A DNA stretch of 64,000 nucleotides from an uncultured Bacteroidales bacterium. Lineage in GTDB: Bacteria > Bacteroidota > Bacteroidia > Bacteroidales > Muribaculaceae. A program made the translations under genes and the position numbers. A model generated the notes under the pieces. It was not told the origin of the DNA, did no database searches, and saw only the letters and a program-made list of their open reading frames with translations. The stretch lies in contig CAMTKF010000007.1 in the NCBI GenBank assembly GCA_947072905.1, forward strand, positions 1 through 64,000, given 5' to 3'. Shown here piece after piece: positions 18,301 to 25,546 of this stretch; within the stretch, counting starts at the first letter, position 1; each line of letters opens with the position of its first letter.

Positions 18301-19865
18301 ACATATAGCGACTGGTCGGTGGTGGGGATGTCCGACGAAAATTCACCCACCTGATACACCTGGCCGCGGTATGTGTATTCAAAAGCCACACCGAGCACTT
18401 CGTCGGCATTGAGAGCCGATTTTATAGAGATATAACCCAGGGTGGAGTTGAGGGTATATTCAGAAGAATTGAGCAGACGTGCGCTCTCCACTTTCTCAAA
18501 TGATGTACCGCCTATGATTCCGTAGGTTTGCAGCGGCTCAAGGGCCTGAGTCACGGTATTTATATTTCGCGCTCCGGGGTAATCGTTCTTGATGACTGTC
18601 AACAGGTTGTTTGAGCTGTTAGACGGATTGGCCTGGGCGGGGTTTGGCTGCCAGTAGTCGCTCGAAAGCACCCGGTTTTCACCAAGGTCCTGCCATGCCA
18701 CTATGTTGCGCGACTGCTCGTAGTTGCCACGCTTGTTGGTGACCCATACCTCTATGCGGGTAATGCTCACGCCCGAACTTACAAAGGGGAGCTTTGAGGC
18801 GAAGGTATCGTAGTTGTCGCGGAAGTACTGCGCCAGGAAATAGTGGCGGTTCTGGTCATATTGGTCGGCATTTACAGTGAAGGTGGTGGTCTGCACGCCG
18901 CCCTTGGTATTCACGGTCTTCGACTCTGAGTTCTGCTGCGATACGAGTCCGGTGACGGTAAGTTTGCCAAACTGCAGCTTGGCCTTAACGCCAAACAGAG
19001 CCGTGGATCCGCGTATGAGCGACGATCCGGTGGTCATAGACACATTACCGGCCTCGATATTCTTCACAATATCATCTTCCTCGCCTTCGTATGCCAGCTT
19101 AAGGTTCTGGGAGTCGAAAGCGAAGGTAGCATCGGTGTTATACGTCATATTGAATTTCAAGCGATTACCTACGCTTGCACCTACTGTGGCCTGAATCTTT
19201 TGGTCGAAGTCGAAAAATGTCTTGCGGCGCGAGTTAACCGACAGCGAGGGGTTATCGGTGAAATTGCTCTTGATACCCATGTTAACCTGCACCGAACCCT
19301 GGGTCTTGAGCTGCACACCGCCGGGGCCGAAAATCTTTTCGAGCGGTCCCAGCGCGAAATTCATATCAAATATATTGAACGGCTGTTTTTCAGTCTTCTC
19401 AATCACCAGACCCATGTTGCGGTCGCGGTAATACTGCTGCATCGAGCGGCGCAACTGCCAGTCGTTGTACTGCTGTGCCGTGAGCAGGAAAGGCGTGGCA
19501 ATATCCACGTCGCCCAGCTTGGTGCGCACTACGTAGCAACCGGTTGCGGGGTCAAACTCGGCCTCGGTCTTGATATTTGACGGAGTGGCCAGATCATAGC
19601 CCAGTTCATCGCGCATGAGGTCTTCATAGCTCTGCGGCACGGTCTGCTGCACCGGAAAGGGCATCATCGCCGAATCGGCAAGATTGACAAGCGGATTGCC
19701 TGGATATCCGGCCGGGGGCGGAGGTGTGATCTGTGGAGTGTAGTATTGAGCCGAAGTCAGTAGAGGCAACACAAATACCATACCCACGGTCACCGCCAGG
19801 ACAACCGCGCGTAATATTTTGAGGTATAGTGGAGTATGAAGTCTTGTGACGTTCGGTTTAATCAT
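12387..19865 (-). CDS. sprA: SprA/Sov, giant outer-membrane protein of the type IX secretion translocon
   Basis: 2492 aa; repeated SprA-like segments (NFTDNPSLSVNSRRKTFFDFDQKIQATVGASVGNRLKFNMTYNTDATFAFDSQNLKLAYEGEEDDIVKNIEAGNVSM); adjacent to ruvA as in other Bacteroidota. Confidence 0.95.
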   Translation of the reverse strand: MIKPNVTRLHTPLYLKILRAVVLAVTVGMVFVLPLLTSAQYYTPQITPPPPAGYPGNPLVNLADSAMMPFPVQQTVPQSYEDLMRDELGYDLATPSNIKTEAEFDPATGCYVVRTKLGDVDIATPFLLTAQQYNDWQLRRSMQQYYRDRNMGLVIEKTEKQPFNIFDMNFALGPLEKIFGPGGVQLKTQGSVQVNMGIKSNFTDNPSLSVNSRRKTFFDFDQKIQATVGASVGNRLKFNMTYNTDATFAFDSQNLKLAYEGEEDDIVKNIEAGNVSMTTGSSLIRGSTALFGVKAKLQFGKLTVTGLVSQQNSESKTVNTKGGVQTTTFTVNADQYDQNRHYFLAQYFRDNYDTFASKLPFVSSGVSITRIEVWVTNKRGNYEQSRNIVAWQDLGENRVLSSDYWQPNPAQANPSNSSNNLLTVIKNDYPGARNINTVTQALEPLQTYGIIGGTSFEKVESARLLNSSEYTLNSTLGYISIKSALNADEVLGVAFEYTYRGQVYQVGEFSSDIPTTDQSLYVKMLKSTTASTSEPMWDLMMKNVYPLGGYQIQKSNFKLNIKYLSDTTGTQINYLPVPGLNNQSLLQVMNLDRIDSNQESNPDGFFDFIDGYTILPAQGKVIFPVVEPFGKHLRAKINNDVLADNYVYEELYDSTLTVARQFADKNKFILTGEYQASAGSQIRLNAMNVPRGSVIVMAGGVQLTENSDYTVDYAMGIVTITNQSIIDSGQSVSVTLENQSLFSMQRKSLLGLDMQYQFNKDFNLGATVLHFSEKSLTEKVNIGDEIVNNTMLGFNLSYNKDFMWLTNLLNKIPTVTATQPSHLSLTAEYAKLLPHQQKSGSNKGSSYVDDFESTQTGIDLRSPYAWFLASTPYDGSKDALFPEAALSNNVDYGKNRALLNWYYIDRMFTSRNSSLAPGYIKSDLDQLSNPYVREVTSAEIFPGRDLKYGESNYIQTLNLSFYPTERGPYNLDADGIDSDGNLLTPEKRWGGIMRKMDNTNFEQSNIEYVQFWLLNPFLDPNNPNYEGGDLYLNFGELSEDILKDGLKSYENGIPVDGNDQYLQETVWGRVSSQNSLTYSFDNATNARLAQDVGLDGLPNADEYRFPSYSQYLDKLRGKLSGEALAKMEADKFSPLNDPAGDNYHFYRGYDYDEERLGILARYKRYNGVEGNSLSPDEADDPLYQTSRATPDVEDINQDNTLNEYERYFQYKISIRPEDLVVGKNYITDKQVSVQHTRNDSDLTVEWYQFKIPLNDYERIVGSIKDFSTIRFARMFLTGFKKTTHLRFATFELVRGEWRPYKFNLNTRGEVPAEGQLDISVVNIEENAGREPVNYVLPPGVTRIADSGQSQIVQLNEQSMSLKVTGLDPGDARAVYRNTQHDLRNYKRMQMWVHAESLIGDLTELKSGDLSLFVRMGTDVKNNYYEYEIPLTLTPHGYYYDNPSDRAKVWPANNYIDFNLQSLVDLKLARNAAKRDEQAGVGFGSVFTARDPDNDRNTISVLGNPSLSDVRVLLIGVRNKSARAKNGVVWVNELKVTDFNESGGWAAKANATLNLSDVATLNLGGHIETSGFGGVDQSLNERRLDDYHQYNVAVQADLGRFFPAGAKLKAPIYYSMSKEKTTPKYNPLDQDVEMKDALDICETQAEKDSINAYAVDRTTIQNFSISGLKFDVRSKNPMPWDPANFTVNFSFTKQSKTNPTTEYENTNDYRGSLAYNYSPYIKPFKPFKFIKSKNKNLRFIKDWELQWLPNSISFLTNMSRYYYEQQVRSEVDVMFQLPVSVSKNFLWDRQLSLTWNITKSLNLSFNSNTSARIEETMGAVNKRLFPDKYKEWKDTVWQSILSMGTPWSYNQSFTGQYKAPFSRIPVLDFLTGNVTYNATYRWDRGATIDGVQMGNSIANQSAWNMDGRINFESFYNKIPVLKEVTKRFANTRRTAAQQNRKPKKFERSYKLPTDSTQLIIKHNLRNKKVKITATDKNNVSVPIQSKVVDINSVEILTKGDKTLKFTIVENLDQKKNIWTEIGQYSLRLAASPRSVSVRYRNTRTLNLPLYAPSIGNVFGQSLSYGPMAPGLGFAFGFEGEGFMQKALDRGWLITDDGQTSPAIFSRTRELNIEANLEIAKGLKVQLTFNRTDNRSSSTQFMYEGMPTSYSGSFTMTSCAIASAFGSGSADNGYANGAFNKFISNIPEVRRRVEAQYAGTKYPTTGFMADRPQAGMTFDPEVGTVSETSGDVLIPAFVAAYTGKNPGKQWLTPFPSFSAVLPNWRVTYDGLLNLGNMRNIFKTFTLSHAYQCTYSVGSYSSYLNWIAVDGDRGFTLDELSGNPVPSSPFNISSVTLTERFAPLIGVNFTLKNELQFNAEYRDQRTLTLNSSAAQVVEASTRGIKFGMGYKIVGFNTVLKMRGSQQGISNDLTLNAEVGINRTQALIRKIEGAYTQPTSGANGFNINFTASYILSKRVTLSAYFDHQVNTPIVTTSSYPTTNTSYGLSMNLSLAR

Positions 19866-20452
19866 TTAATAACAGCCATCGCTTTTTTGACGGCGGCCTC
19901 GATGGTGAGCGCGGGATTCTCGTCAAAAAGCTTCTGCAAAGCTTTCTGCGATGCCTGACGCTGGAATCCGAGGATGACCAGTGCTTCGAGCGCTTCTTCA
20001 AAGGCCGAAGACATAAGCGGCGATGACTTCTCTAATAACGTATTGGGGTCGGCTTTTATTTTATCCTTGAGGTCAACAATTATACGTTCTGCGGTCTTGG
20101 CACCTATACCTTTAACACTTTTTAGGCGTTTGGTATCGCCCGAGGCTATCACAGTGCGCAAATCTGATGCCGGAATTGATGACAATATCATTCTTGCCGA
20201 CCCTGCTCCAACGCCCGACACTCCTATAAGGGCGCGGAAGAGTTCGCGCTCCTCGGCGTCGATAAATCCATATAGCACCCAGGCGTCTTCTCTTATCGCC
20301 TCATGCACCAGCAGGCGTGCCTCGGTGGCATTTTCGAGTTTGCTGAAAGTGGGCAGGGTGATATTGAGCAGAAAACCCACACCCGAAGCGGTTTCGATGA
20401 CAACGGCGGCCGGATTGATATCGCTTATCGTTCCTTTTATTGACTCTATCAT
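19862..20452 (-). CDS. ruvA: Holliday junction branch migration protein RuvA
   Basis: MIESIKGTISDINPAAVVIETASGVGFLLNI; HhH motifs GVSGVGAGSARMILS and VKGIGAKTAERIIVDLKDK. Confidence 0.95.
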   Translation of the reverse strand: MIESIKGTISDINPAAVVIETASGVGFLLNITLPTFSKLENATEARLLVHEAIREDAWVLYGFIDAEERELFRALIGVSGVGAGSARMILSSIPASDLRTVIASGDTKRLKSVKGIGAKTAERIIVDLKDKIKADPNTLLEKSSPLMSSAFEEALEALVILGFQRQASQKALQKLFDENPALTIEAAVKKAMAVIK

Positions 20453-20458
20453 AATGCG

Positions 20459-21295
20459 TCAACTCTCTGAGTGATATTCCACCAGTCCGGGCATGGAATT
20501 GGGAATAATTTTGGCAATCTTGGCTCCAAAATCCTCGGCTGCACGCTCAAGCACACTCTGGAATGAAACCGCGGTCGACCCTACGAAGCACAGCGGATTG
20601 TTCTTGTAGTCGTAAGCCTTGATATTGCGGTTAAAGAAACTCATGAAACCGTCGTACACAAGCTTGTATACGTATGGATTTGAGAGATTGTCGGCCAGGA
20701 ACGGGGCAAAACGGGCCAGCGAGCGCGAGGGTAAGGAATTGGTATATACCTCGTCCATCAGTATGTTCTGGTTGACGTTGAAAGCCGCCAGAAACTGTGT
20801 CTTGATATCAGCCGGAGCTATACCTTTGAGCACATCGGCGATGAGACGTTTGCCCATATAAGCGCTCGAGCCTTCGTCGCCGAGAATGAATCCCAGCGGC
20901 GGCACGTTCTTCACAATTTCCTCGCCGTCGTAATAGCATGAGTTTGAACCGGTGCCTATGATGCAGGCCAATCCGGGCTTGCGCACCAGCAGACCGCGTG
21001 CAGCACCCAGCAAGTCGCTCTCTACAGTAACCGGAGTGCGGAACTGTGCCACCAGCGACGACTCCATGATTTTGTTTTTCTCCTTGTTGGCGCATCCGGC
21101 GCCATAGAAATAAACATGGTCGCAACGACGGCGGAAAAATGCTTCGGGTAGTTCGAGACGTATACTGTGCGACAATTCGCGACGGGTCTGGAAGTACGGA
21201 TTCAGATCGGTGGTGAACGCGTGTTCCACCACTTCCTTACCGTCGACGATAGTCCATTCAGTACGAGTGCTGCTGCTCTCTGCTATTACTTTCAT
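20459..21295 (-). CDS. BadF/BadG/BcrA/BcrD-type ATPase / N-acetylglucosamine kinase-like protein
   Basis: ACIIGTGSNSCYYDGEEIVKNVPPLGFILGDEGSSAYMGKRLI. Confidence 0.85.
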   Translation of the reverse strand: MKVIAESSSTRTEWTIVDGKEVVEHAFTTDLNPYFQTRRELSHSIRLELPEAFFRRRCDHVYFYGAGCANKEKNKIMESSLVAQFRTPVTVESDLLGAARGLLVRKPGLACIIGTGSNSCYYDGEEIVKNVPPLGFILGDEGSSAYMGKRLIADVLKGIAPADIKTQFLAAFNVNQNILMDEVYTNSLPSRSLARFAPFLADNLSNPYVYKLVYDGFMSFFNRNIKAYDYKNNPLCFVGSTAVSFQSVLERAAEDFGAKIAKIIPNSMPGLVEYHSES

Positions 21296-21301
21296 GATTG
21301 T

Positions 21302-22036
21302 TTATATTAGTTCATTTCCGATCTTGCCATCGAGAGCCGCGCGATGACGCAGATAATCTTTTGATGCAAGATAGCGGTTGATTGACTCAAGGTGCGAGCT
21401 GCGGTGAAGGTCGGTGCCCACATAGTCCACCATGCCCTTCTCAATCAGATATTCGGCAAAACGCTTCTCATCGCGGCCATAGTGTCCGGCCAGACTCAGA
21501 ATATTGATTTGGAATGCTGTACCGGCGTTGTGTATCGTGGTATATCGGTCTTTTTTGCCGTAATAATATGAATAGCGCTCGGGATGCACGAGTATGGGAC
21601 GATAGCCCTTGACCTGAAGGTCAAACAGCACCTGATCGAGATTCCAAGGTTCAAGCATGAATGAGTTCTCAACAAGAAGTCGGTTGCCCGGGAGCACCAT
21701 CAGCTTATCTTCCTTGAAGTTCTGCATGAAAAGGTCGTCAATACGATTCTCCGCCGAATGACCCAGTACAATGGAATTGCCTCTGCGGTTTAATTCGGCC
21801 TGCAGATCATCGAGTGCCTTATCAGCGATTTCTTTTGTATTGGGAAACACCTGATCGGTAACATGCGGCGATGCGAAAATGCGTTCAATACCCATTTCCT
21901 GCATACCTTCAATCAAAGCCACAGATATCTCGATATCTGGCGAACCGTCGTCGATACCTGGCAGTATATGGCAATGTATGTCGGTCTTGAAAAATAATTT
22001 TTCGGGTGTTGACCTACGAGAAAAAAAATTAAACAT
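21302..22036 (-). CDS. CpsB/YwqE-type tyrosine-protein phosphatase (PHP domain)
   Basis: TDIHCHILPGIDDGSPDIEISVALI, ASPHVTD, LVHPERYSYY, VGTDLHRS. Confidence 0.88.
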   Translation of the reverse strand: MFNFFSRRSTPEKLFFKTDIHCHILPGIDDGSPDIEISVALIEGMQEMGIERIFASPHVTDQVFPNTKEIADKALDDLQAELNRRGNSIVLGHSAENRIDDLFMQNFKEDKLMVLPGNRLLVENSFMLEPWNLDQVLFDLQVKGYRPILVHPERYSYYYGKKDRYTTIHNAGTAFQINILSLAGHYGRDEKRFAEYLIEKGMVDYVGTDLHRSSHLESINRYLASKDYLRHRAALDGKIGNELI

Positions 22037-22164
22037 CGAATAATAATCTTATTGGAATGCGAATGCAAAGTTACAAAAAATAGAGCCACTTTTACAATTT
22101 TTAGGCTCATAAGTAAGTCATGAAAATTATTACGCTGATATAAAATATGCTTGCTTTACATCCT

Positions 22165-22264
22165 TGCCGCAGTTTTTGCGGCGCATTTTACTCTCATCTT
22201 CAGTCGTGTAGTATACTACACTCTCTCATCTTCGAGCAAAATTCTCTCGAAAAAACTTTCGCCA
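22165..22264 (-). repeat. Palindromic element copy C (core GAAGATGAGAGA-GTGTAG-TATA-CTACAC-GACTGAAGA)
   Basis: Core hairpin 22206-22221 plus outer stem GGCGAAAGTTTTTTCG...GAATTTTGCTC pairing with GAGAGTAAAATGCGCCGCAAAAACTGCGGC. Confidence 0.7.
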
Positions 22265-22306
22265 ATGATATAAGAGCTTGTTTAATAACAAATGTTAACG
22301 ACAGGG

Positions 22307-22415
22307 CAGTCAGTAGTTGAGCGATTTTGTCGTGAGGATGAGGGAGTTTGCTTGCTGCAAACGACCGAAGACAAGCGGCATAAGCGCCAACTACTGACTG
22401 TGCGGCCCGGTAATC
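22307..22415 (+). repeat. Palindromic element copy A (core GAGGATGAGGGA-GTTTGC-ttgct-GCAAAC-GACCGAAGA)
   Basis: Apical hairpin 22346-22362; outer stem CAGTCAGTAGTTG/CAACTACTGACTG. Confidence 0.75.
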
Positions 22416-22494
22416 TTAACTTTTGTATAATCATGTTTAGTTTTATTTTAATTTTATCACTGTATGAGCTTCATGTGAAAGTTACTTTTGCATC

Positions 22495-22588
22495 TCATCT
22501 TTTGGGCGTCTTATACGCTTTGTCTCAGTCGTGTACATCAAGTACACTCCCTCAACGCAGCGTTTAATCCGCTCCAAAATATGAGACC
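22495..22588 (-). repeat. Palindromic element copy B (core GTTGAGGGA-GTGTAC-ttgat-GTACAC-GACTGAGAC)
   Basis: Apical hairpin 22531-22547; outer stem TCTCATaTTTTGGaGCGgaTTAaACGC pairs with GCGTATAAGACGCCCAAAAGATGAGA. Confidence 0.75.
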
Positions 22589-22696
22589 CTGTCATTCACA
22601 TTTGTTGTTAAACAAGCTCTAAAATAATTATCCTGACTTACTTAAAAGAAAAACAATTATCATTGGCAAAATGTCTTTATATAAGGAGGACGTAAT

Positions 22697-23749
22697 ATGC
22701 ACAAATACGATTTCAAAAAGCTGTTTTGCGAGGTATTTCCCACTTCTGAGGAATGGACACGCTGGTTTTTCGACTCTGTGGTAGACGAAAACGATCTGCT
22801 CGGCATCGAAAGCGAGGGCCGCACGGTATCGGCCCTTATGATTAATTCATACCCCTTCGTATATCAGGGCACTACCCTGCCGTCGTCGTATATCTCGTGC
22901 GTGGCCACCACCCGCAGTCAGCGCGGGCGCGGATTTATGAGCGAGCTGATGCACAGCGCATTGCTTGCCTCGGCCGAACGCGGCGATGCCTTCGCCACCC
23001 TTATCCCGGCAAGCCGGCGCCTGTACTTTTTCTATGACAAATTCGGATTCTCCACAGTATTCTACATAGACGAGAAACGGTATACCTCGCTCCACACCTT
23101 TGCCGCGCATGACGGCTATAGCGAAGTGGAGCCGGACTACTCCATGTTTCACCGGCTTGAGATGCGCCGTGCATGCGGTATTGTGCACGACGAGCTGCGC
23201 TACTCGCAGATTGTGACCGACCTGCAGATAGACAAAGGCATCATAGCCGCCGTGAGCGACGGTGCAGGCAACGAAGCCATGGCTTTTGCGGAGGTTGGCA
23301 GCGAGATACATGTGCTCGACCTGCCGGCTTCATCGCCCGAAGCCGAAGAAGCAGTATTGGGCGTATTGCGCGCCAAAGCCGGCGAAAAGCCTGTGATAGT
23401 AATGGGGCATCCGGCTCAGGTGGCATCGGTTGATACATACGGCGGTGCCAAACTGCGTTCACGCGCCATGCTGCGTATCATCAACGTGGAAAAAGTACTG
23501 TCGGCCCTGTCCGGGGCTAATCCCGAAATCAAGAATGTCATACGCATACACGACCCCATAATTACAGATAACAATGCGACATTTGAACTGCACGGCGGCA
23601 CATGCAGGCGCATTGACCCCGACGGCCGCCACATCGACCTTGACGTAAGCATCGACGTACTGGCCCGAGTGCTGTTCTCCGCACCCTCGGTAGGCGACAT
23701 ATTCGGCATTGCCACCCGCCGCCCCTTCATGTCGCTGATGCTTGATTAA
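22697..23749 (+). CDS. GNAT family N-acetyltransferase (Eis-like two-domain)
   Basis: CVATTRSQRGRGFMSELMHSALLASAERGDAFATLIPASRRLYFFYDKFGFS. Confidence 0.8.
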   Translation: MHKYDFKKLFCEVFPTSEEWTRWFFDSVVDENDLLGIESEGRTVSALMINSYPFVYQGTTLPSSYISCVATTRSQRGRGFMSELMHSALLASAERGDAFATLIPASRRLYFFYDKFGFSTVFYIDEKRYTSLHTFAAHDGYSEVEPDYSMFHRLEMRRACGIVHDELRYSQIVTDLQIDKGIIAAVSDGAGNEAMAFAEVGSEIHVLDLPASSPEAEEAVLGVLRAKAGEKPVIVMGHPAQVASVDTYGGAKLRSRAMLRIINVEKVLSALSGANPEIKNVIRIHDPIITDNNATFELHGGTCRRIDPDGRHIDLDVSIDVLARVLFSAPSVGDIFGIATRRPFMSLMLD

Positions 23750-23780
23750 TTTCCAACTATATGCGGTGTGAGTTGTTATA

Positions 23781-23985
23781 AGAGTGTATTTACTTTTAAC
23801 TCGCGTTAAGGCTGTGAGAATTTTTTAAATGATTTTCGCAAGTTGAAGATGGAGCATAGCGAGCTATGCAACTGATGAAACTTGGCGGAAAGCATCAAAA
23901 AAGGCCCGGGATTAATGCGAAACTCTTGAAATAAATACATTCTTTATTTAAAACTTAAATCGTGTGTTAAAAGTAAACACACTCT
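23781..23985 (+). repeat. Palindromic element copy D (core GAAGATGGA-GCATAG-CGAG-CTATGC-AACTGATGA)
   Basis: Apical hairpin 23854-23869; terminal inverted repeats AGAGTGTATTTACTTTTAAC / GTTAAAAGTAAACACACTCT. Confidence 0.75.
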
Positions 23986-24013
23986 AAGTATATAACGTAA
24001 AAACTAAACGATT

Positions 24014-24235
24014 ATGAGTAAACATGGAACAGATGTGGCAATAGGAGTTTTGAGTGCCTTTGCCGTATGTCTGATTATCGCCATCGTGGCTATTCTTTCT
24101 TTTGGCCCTGCCGCAGGCGAAAGGCTCAATTATCAAGTAGATGACAATGAAACTGCCATCGAAAATACCATGGACTATGGAATGAGAATCGCCCCTGAGA
24201 GCGCATATTTCTTTGAAGTTGACGTAGTGGAATAA
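24014..24235 (+). CDS. Small single-pass membrane protein, unknown function
   Basis: 73-aa ORF with one TM segment and acidic C-terminus, just downstream of copy D. Confidence 0.5.
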   Translation: MSKHGTDVAIGVLSAFAVCLIIAIVAILSFGPAAGERLNYQVDDNETAIENTMDYGMRIAPESAYFFEVDVVE

Positions 24236-24239
24236 TCCC

Positions 24240-24713
24240 TTATTTCCTTAATTCACGGGCGACCAGTTCGGGTTCAAATCCACGCGAGACGGCGAAGCGA
24301 AACAGCTTTGTCCGTCCCTCGTATGTATCTGCGTCGGCCAGTGTGCGACGTTTTGAATCGAGAGCCCGTCGCAGGCTTTCGATATATTTTTCCTCGTCGT
24401 ATTCGCCGAGGGCTTCATTTATGATTTCGCGGGCCACGCGCTTTTGATACAAGCCCATGGCAACCTTGCGTTTACCCCATTTTGAGGATTCTATCTTATA
24501 GCGCACGTATATACGTGCAAACCGTGCATCGTCTATGAAACGTGTCTTTATCATTGCGCTGACTATGCGGTCGGCCTCATCGGGGTATATACCCCATTTT
24601 ATCAATTTCTGACGTATCTCACCTGCCGAATGCTCGGCACGGGCACACAGTTCCTCGGCCTTGATCTGCGCGTCGCGGGGAGTGATAGGTTTCTTCGGTT
24701 TCATCGCCGGCAA
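24240..24713 (-). CDS. recX: Regulatory protein RecX
   Basis: AEELCARAEHSAGEIRQKLIKWG...RFIDDARFARIYVRYKIESSKWGKRKVAMGLYQKRV. Confidence 0.88.
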   Translation of the reverse strand: MPAMKPKKPITPRDAQIKAEELCARAEHSAGEIRQKLIKWGIYPDEADRIVSAMIKTRFIDDARFARIYVRYKIESSKWGKRKVAMGLYQKRVAREIINEALGEYDEEKYIESLRRALDSKRRTLADADTYEGRTKLFRFAVSRGFEPELVARELRK

Positions 24714-25546
24714 ACTGCAAATCTGTTCTTACCGTAGGCATCCCTCGATATGTCGCAACAGAATCCCTTTTCTGCCATCATCGAGGTCAATTGCCCTGCA
24801 AACAATGGATTTATCTCAAAATACAGGCTTCCGCCGGTGCTGAGGGCACCGAGGGCATAGTCGGCTATCGCCTTGTAGAACCGCAAGGGGTCATCGTCGG
24901 GCACAAATAGTGCCAGCGACGGCTCGTAGTCCTTTACACGCGCCTCCATGTCTTTTTTCTCATCCTCTACAATGTAAGGCGGATTAGACACTATTATGTC
25001 GTACTTCTGCGCCGGCAGGGGCAGAGAATCAAGAATGTCGGCCTTTATGAAGTTGATTTTGCATAAGAGCTTGTCGGCATTCTCGCGTGCCACGGCCAAG
25101 GCATCGTCGCTGATATCCACGGCATCGACTTCGGCAAAGGGCAGTGCGCGCGACAGGGCTATGGCAATACAGCCGCTGCCTGTGCCGAGGTCGCACACGT
25201 GCAGCCCGGTCTTGCCGCTGTTGTCGTCTACAATCATATCCACCAGCCCGGCGGTCTCGGGGCGTGGAATCAGCGTGGCCGGAGTCACCTTGAGGTCCAT
25301 CCCCATGAAATGCGCCGAGCCGATGATGTATTGCGGCGGCTCACCGGCCTTGATCTGCGATATGAAACGGCCGTAGCGGGTTATGGTCTCGGGTTCGAGC
25401 ACACGGTCGCCCCTAAGAGCCAGAACCGCCGGCGTCACCCCAAGGTCATCCTCAAGCAACAGACGTGCTGTCGCCTTAGCCTCGTTTGCTCCGAGCGAAG
25501 GCGACAGTTCGTCTATTATTTTTCGATATAATTCGGTTAGTGTCAT
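24701..25546 (-). CDS. prmC: Peptide chain release factor N5-glutamine methyltransferase
   Basis: [14 protein letters not shown] and SNPPYI motifs. Confidence 0.93.
   Translation of the reverse strand: MTLTELYRKIIDELSPSLGANEAKATARLLLEDDLGVTPAVLALRGDRVLEPETITRYGRFISQIKAGEPPQYIIGSAHFMGMDLKVTPATLIPRPETAGLVDMIVDDNSGKTGLHVCDLGTGSGCIAIALSRALPFAEVDAVDISDDALAVARENADKLLCKINFIKADILDSLPLPAQKYDIIVSNPPYIVEDEKKDMEARVKDYEPSLALFVPDDDPLRFYKAIADYALGALSTGGSLYFEINPLFAGQLTSMMAEKGFCCDISRDAYGKNRFAVCRR

Larger units (their letters stand above)
22273..22620. mobile_element. MITE-like 348-bp element with 34-bp terminal inverted repeats, containing palindromic copies A and B
   Basis: 22273-22306 AGAGCTTGTTTAATAACAAATGTTAACGACAGGG versus reverse complement of 22587-22620 (31/34 match). 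Confidence 0.7.

Noticed and set aside
22273-22620. CRISPR array or integron-like attC sites in the palindrome cluster
   Set aside because: Repeats are few, irregularly spaced, oppositely oriented and lack unique spacers; no cas or integrase genes nearby.
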